NCBI RefSeq assembly: GCF_013387495.1
Contig: NZ_JABZEE010000001.1
Location: 186,001 to 250,000 of the forward strand
Direction: 5' to 3'
Source: Streptomyces sp. PKU-EA00015
GTDB lineage: Bacteria > Actinomycetota > Actinomycetes > Streptomycetales > Streptomycetaceae
Length of the DNA: 64,000 nucleotides
Made by a program: the position numbers and the translations under genes. How positions within the stretch are numbered: position 1 is the stretch's first letter; each line of letters begins with the position of its first letter. Of the stretch, positions 60,980 through 64,000 are shown in pieces. Below the pieces are notes generated by a model. It did not search any database. It had not been told where the DNA came from and worked only from the letters and a program-made list of their open reading frames with translations.

Positions 60980-62041
60980 ATGCGAGTACTTGTCACAGGA
61001 GGAGCCGGGTTCATCGGCTCGCACGTGGTGGCCGCGCTGGCCGCCGAGGGGCACGAGCCGGTGGTGCTGGACGCGCTGCTGCCCGCAGCGCACCCCACCG
61101 CTCCCGAGCTGCCGATCGCCGAGTTCGTCCGGGGTGACGTCCGTGCCCCGGAGGACGTGCGTTCCGCGCTGCGTGGGGTACAGGCGGTCTGCCATCAGGC
61201 GGCGATGGTGGGCCTCGGGAAGGACTTCGCGGACGCCCCGGCCTACGTGGCCTGCAACGACCTGGGGACCGCGGTGCTGTTGGCGGGCATGGCCGAGGCC
61301 GGGGTGCGGCGCCTGGTGCAGGCGGGGTCGATGGTGGTCTACGGAGAGGGCCGGTACGAGTGCCGCGCCCACGGGGTGATCCGGCCGGGACCGCGGGCCG
61401 TGGCGGACCTGGAGGCGGGACGGTTCGAACCGTGCTGCCCACGCTGTGGTGCGCAGCTCGTGCCCGGCCTGGTGGCCGAGGACGCGCCCGTCGACCCGCG
61501 GAACGTGTACGCGACGACGAAACTGGCCCAGGAGCACCTGGCGGCCTCCTGGGCGCGTGCGACGGGCGGGCGGGCGATCTCACTGCGCTACCACAACGTC
61601 TACGGGCCCGGGATGCCACGGGACACCCCGTACGCGGGCGTGGCGTCGTTCTTCCGGTCCGCCCTGGCCCTCGGCGAGGCTCCCCGTGTTTTCGAGGACG
61701 GTGGGCAGCGTCGGGACTTCGTCCACGTACGGGACGTGGCCCGGGCCAACGTGGCCGCACTGGCCGGCCTCGAAGGAGGGTCCGCGGACGGGCATGCCGC
61801 CTACAACGTGGGCAGCGGCGAACCGCACACGGTCGGGGACATGGCGGCGGTGCTCGCGGCCGCACACGGCGGGCCGCAGCCGGTGGTGACCGGCGAGTTC
61901 CGGCTCGGCGACGTCAGGCACATCACCGCGGACTCGTCCCGGTTGCGCCGTGAACTGGGCTGGCGGCCGCAAGTGGACTTCGCCGAGGGCATGTCCGAGT
62001 TCGCGCGGGCCGCCCAACGGGCCTCCGCCGGGCTCGGGTAG
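60980..62041 (+). CDS. SDR NAD-dependent epimerase with cysteine-rich insertion
   Basis: 353 residues. VLVTGGAGFIGSHVVAALAA, CHQAAMVGLGKDFADAP, VQAGSMVVYGEGRYE, catalytic YATTK, YHNVYGPGMPRDTPYAGVAS and RDFVHVRDVARANV define an extended SDR. Between the substrate serine and the Tyr motif there is a ~40-residue insertion with cysteines at the start (YECRAHG) and end (PCCPRCGAQL), likely a small zinc ribbon. The ATG has little SD. Converges with the two-component genes, 29 bp apart. It probably acts on an NDP-sugar; a link to the polysaccharide locus is possible but not shown. Confidence 0.88.
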   Translation: MRVLVTGGAGFIGSHVVAALAAEGHEPVVLDALLPAAHPTAPELPIAEFVRGDVRAPEDVRSALRGVQAVCHQAAMVGLGKDFADAPAYVACNDLGTAVLLAGMAEAGVRRLVQAGSMVVYGEGRYECRAHGVIRPGPRAVADLEAGRFEPCCPRCGAQLVPGLVAEDAPVDPRNVYATTKLAQEHLAASWARATGGRAISLRYHNVYGPGMPRDTPYAGVASFFRSALALGEAPRVFEDGGQRRDFVHVRDVARANVAALAGLEGGSADGHAAYNVGSGEPHTVGDMAAVLAAAHGGPQPVVTGEFRLGDVRHITADSSRLRRELGWRPQVDFAEGMSEFARAAQRASAGLG

Positions 62042-62070
62042 CCGGCCCCTGTCCCGGGCGCGGGCGCTGG

Positions 62071-63189
62071 TCAGACGCCGGCGCGGGCCAGCGGCAGGGT
62101 CACCTCGAAACGGCAGCCGCCGGGCACGTTGCGCACCTCGGCCTGTCCCTCGTGGGCCTCGACGATGCCGCGTACGATCGCGAGCCCGAGTCCGGCGCCG
62201 GCCGGGGGCGTCCGCGCGGTACTGCCGCGCCAGCCCGTGTCGAACACACGCGTCAGGTCCTCTTCGGCGATGCCGCCGCAGCCGTCGGTGACGGACAGCA
62301 CGGCCGTGTCCTCGCGCCGGTCGACGGTCACGGCGACGGTGCCGTCGGCCGGCGTGTGGCGGATGGCGTTGACGAGGAGGTTGGCGAGGACCCGGGTCAT
62401 CTCCTTGCCGTCCACGTCGACGGGCACGTGGGCGATGTCCTCGCCGAGCAGCCGTACGCCGCGTTCCCGGGCGAGCGGGTCGGCGCCGAGGAGGGCGTCG
62501 GCCGCCAGGTCCCGCAGGGAGACGCGGCTGGGGGTCAACACCAGTGCGCCGGCGTGGATACGGGAGAGCTCGAAGAGGTCGCCGACCATGACGTCGAGGC
62601 GTTCGACCTCGGTGCGGATCTGCCGGTGGTAGCGGGCGGTGTCGGTCGCCACGCCGTCCTCCAGGGCCTCGGACATGGCGCGCAGTCCGGCGAGCGGGGT
62701 GCGCAGGTCGTGGGAGATCCAGGCGACGAGCTCGCGGCGCGAGGAATCCAGTGCGCGTTCACGTTCACGCGAGGCTGCGAGCTTGGCGCTCGTGGCGGCC
62801 AACTCACGGCTTAGGTCGGCCAGTTCGGCGGTGGCGCGCGCAGGCGGTGCGGCGAAACCGCCACCGTTTCCGAAGTCCCGGGCTGCTCGCGCGAGGTCCC
62901 GGCTGCGGGCCACCACCCAGCGGCCCAGCAGCAGTGCGGTGGCCAGGGACACGGCGGCGGCCATGGCGACGACGAGAGTGACGACGGTCAGGTCGTGCGG
63001 GGACAGGAACATCGCCCAGGCCACGGCGAGGGTGCCGGCGAGCATGGCGGTGACGGTGACCGCCGCGACCACGGCCAGGGACACGGCGACCGACCTGTAC
63101 CGGAGCAGGCGCAGCGCCAGGGCGCCGAGCGCACCCGCGCAGGCCGCACCGCCGAAGGCGAAGAGGGCGATCAGCAGGATGTCGTTCAC
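62071..63189 (-). CDS. Sensor histidine kinase
   Basis: 372 residues. About four N-terminal TM helices in two pairs (DILLIALFAFGGAACAGAL; AVSLAVVAAVTVTAMLAGTL; VVTLVVAMAAAVSLATALLL) with almost no periplasmic sensor domain, then a linker and HisKA with the phospho-accepting His in LVAWISHDLRTPLAGLRAM. HATPase: N-box NLLVNAIRHTPADG, G1 VTDGCGGIAEEDL, G2 GAGLGLAIVRGIVEAHEG. It most likely senses a membrane-associated signal. ATG overlaps the regulator's stop as ATGA. Confidence 0.92.
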   Translation of the reverse strand: MNDILLIALFAFGGAACAGALGALALRLLRYRSVAVSLAVVAAVTVTAMLAGTLAVAWAMFLSPHDLTVVTLVVAMAAAVSLATALLLGRWVVARSRDLARAARDFGNGGGFAAPPARATAELADLSRELAATSAKLAASRERERALDSSRRELVAWISHDLRTPLAGLRAMSEALEDGVATDTARYHRQIRTEVERLDVMVGDLFELSRIHAGALVLTPSRVSLRDLAADALLGADPLARERGVRLLGEDIAHVPVDVDGKEMTRVLANLLVNAIRHTPADGTVAVTVDRREDTAVLSVTDGCGGIAEEDLTRVFDTGWRGSTARTPPAGAGLGLAIVRGIVEAHEGQAEVRNVPGGCRFEVTLPLARAGV

Positions 63190-63908
63190 GGCTTCCCCTC
63201 CTCCGTCGGCTCGAAGCGGTAGCCGACGCCCCAGACGGTCTGGATCAGCCGGGGCGCTGCCGGGTCGTCCTCGATCTTGGCGCGCAGGCGGCGGACGTGC
63301 ACCGTGACGGTGGACAGGTCACCGAAGTCCCAGCCCCACACCTCCCGCATCAGCTCCTCGCGGCTGTGCGCCCGCCCCGGGTGGGTGAGGAAGTGCGCGA
63401 GCAGATCGAACTCCCGCAGGGTGAGGGTGAGCGGCTGCCCGTCCTTGGTGGCGCGCCGGGTCTCCGGATCCAGCTGGATCCCGGCCCGGCGCGGCACCGG
63501 CTGCCCGCCGCCCCCTGCCGCGGTCACGGTGCGGCTGCGCCGCAGCACGGACTCGACCCGCAGGACCAGTTCGCGTGGGCTGAACGGCTTGGTGACGTAG
63601 TCGTCCGCGCCCAGTTCCAGGCCCGCGATCCGGTCGTCCTCGTCTCCGCGGGCCGTCAGCATGATCACCGGAACGGGACGGTCGGCGCGCAGGCGGCGGC
63701 AGACCTCCAGTCCGTCGATGCCGGGCAGCATGAGGTCGAGGACGACCAGGTCGTGCGGGTGGCGGGCCGCCCGGTCGAGGGCGGTGGGGCCGTCGGCGGC
63801 GTGGTCGACGCTGTGGCCGGCCCGGTGCAGGTAGCCGGTGACGACCTCGGCGACGGTCGGATCGTCGTCGACGACGAGGATCCGGGCGGGCGGCGTTCGC
63901 GTACTCAT
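63186..63908 (-). CDS. OmpR/PhoB-family response regulator
   Basis: 240 residues. Receiver: acidic pair VVDDDPTVAEVV, phospho-acceptor Asp in DLVVLDLMLPGIDGLEVCRR, Thr in VIMLTARGDEDDR, Lys in DDYVTKPFSPRELV. C-terminal winged helix: LTLREFDLLAHFLTHPGRAH, SREELMREVWGWDFGDLSTV, VHVRRLRAKIEDD. It is the cognate partner of the kinase just downstream. Confidence 0.93.
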   Translation of the reverse strand: MSTRTPPARILVVDDDPTVAEVVTGYLHRAGHSVDHAADGPTALDRAARHPHDLVVLDLMLPGIDGLEVCRRLRADRPVPVIMLTARGDEDDRIAGLELGADDYVTKPFSPRELVLRVESVLRRSRTVTAAGGGGQPVPRRAGIQLDPETRRATKDGQPLTLTLREFDLLAHFLTHPGRAHSREELMREVWGWDFGDLSTVTVHVRRLRAKIEDDPAAPRLIQTVWGVGYRFEPTEEGKP

Positions 63909-63993
63909 GGCATCCAGCCTTGCACCGGCTGCCTCCCGGTGTCCTCTCCGGGATCACGCCGTACGGACGGTGTCCGTTTTTCGTAAGGAGTCG

Positions 63994-64000
63994 ATGTCCG
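63994..64000 (+). CDS. Possible start of a divergent gene at the window edge
   Basis: AAGGAG followed 3 nt later by ATGTCC. The spacing is short, and only two codons are visible. The interval 63909-63993 would then be the divergent promoter with the response-regulator gene. Confidence 0.25.

Overview
The window looks like chromosomal DNA of a Streptomyces or a very close relative. GC is very high and strongly G/C-biased at third codon positions. GTG and TTG starts are common, Tat and lipobox leaders occur, an LAxTG sortase anchor is present, and the families are typical of streptomycetes (LAL regulator, CGNR regulator, DUF4012, S8 protease with P-domain, ThuA/PQQ/PKD/CBM6 secreted protein). 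No rRNA, CRISPR array or intact phage or ICE module is visible. All calls come from reading the sequence; no database search was run.

Layout. (1) 0-2.9 kb: remains of a peptide/nickel-type ABC uptake operon on the minus strand (permease running off the edge, substrate-binding protein with a frameshift in its signal peptide, internally deleted MFS exporter) behind a Zur-like box. (2) 3-6.4 kb: a hypothetical protein, an orphan PstS-like lipoprotein and a DoxX protein. (3) 6.4-12.1 kb: a minus-strand, tightly overlapped operon of FGGY kinase, GlpA-like dehydrogenase with [2Fe-2S] BFD domain, FAD/NAD oxidoreductase and Ada/AlkA DNA-alkylation repair protein. (4) 12.5-22 kb: hypothetical protein, amino-acid permease, PPOX protein, secreted subtilisin, large LAL/LuxR regulator, glutamine cyclotransferase-like lipoprotein.

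(5) 22.2-47.4 kb: a Wzx/Wzy-type exopolysaccharide locus. It has a BY-kinase, a UDP-uronate-forming dehydrogenase, two SDR epimerases, a WecA/TagO-type initiating transferase, two GT4 glycosyltransferases, an O-antigen-ligase/polymerase-like protein, a Wzx-like flippase, an AsnB-like amidotransferase, four methyltransferases, a low-molecular-weight tyrosine phosphatase that would pair with the BY-kinase, a DUF4012 protein, and an LAxTG-anchored surface protein with collagen-like and His/Asp-rich repeats. IS701- and IS5-like transposase scars, a degraded coding region and a collapsed paralogue of the LAxTG protein indicate repeated rearrangement.

(6) 47.8-59.9 kb: a 12-kb segment bounded by two identical tRNA-Pro(GGG) genes in inverted orientation, inside a 163-bp inverted repeat with five mismatches. 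It carries a sulfonate/thiamine-precursor-type ABC transporter and, facing it, a secreted ThuA-PQQ dehydrogenase-PKD-CBM6 protein with a Tat-exported TIM-barrel isomerase. The two outer promoters of this pair have the same architecture (TTGACC, 18 bp, -10 box, 13 bp, CAGAAAGCGCTTTCTR), so they very probably share one LacI-family repressor encoded elsewhere. The segment also holds LysE, MOSC and MmcQ genes and an MBL-fold/CGNR-regulator pair with a duplicated operator.

(7) 60-64 kb: DM13 protein, an SDR epimerase with a cysteine-rich (zinc-ribbon-like) insertion, and an OmpR-type two-component system.

The observations I would follow first are the shared LacI-type promoter pair, the inverted tRNA duplication around it, and the repeat-rich LAxTG surface protein with its collapsed second copy in the polysaccharide locus.
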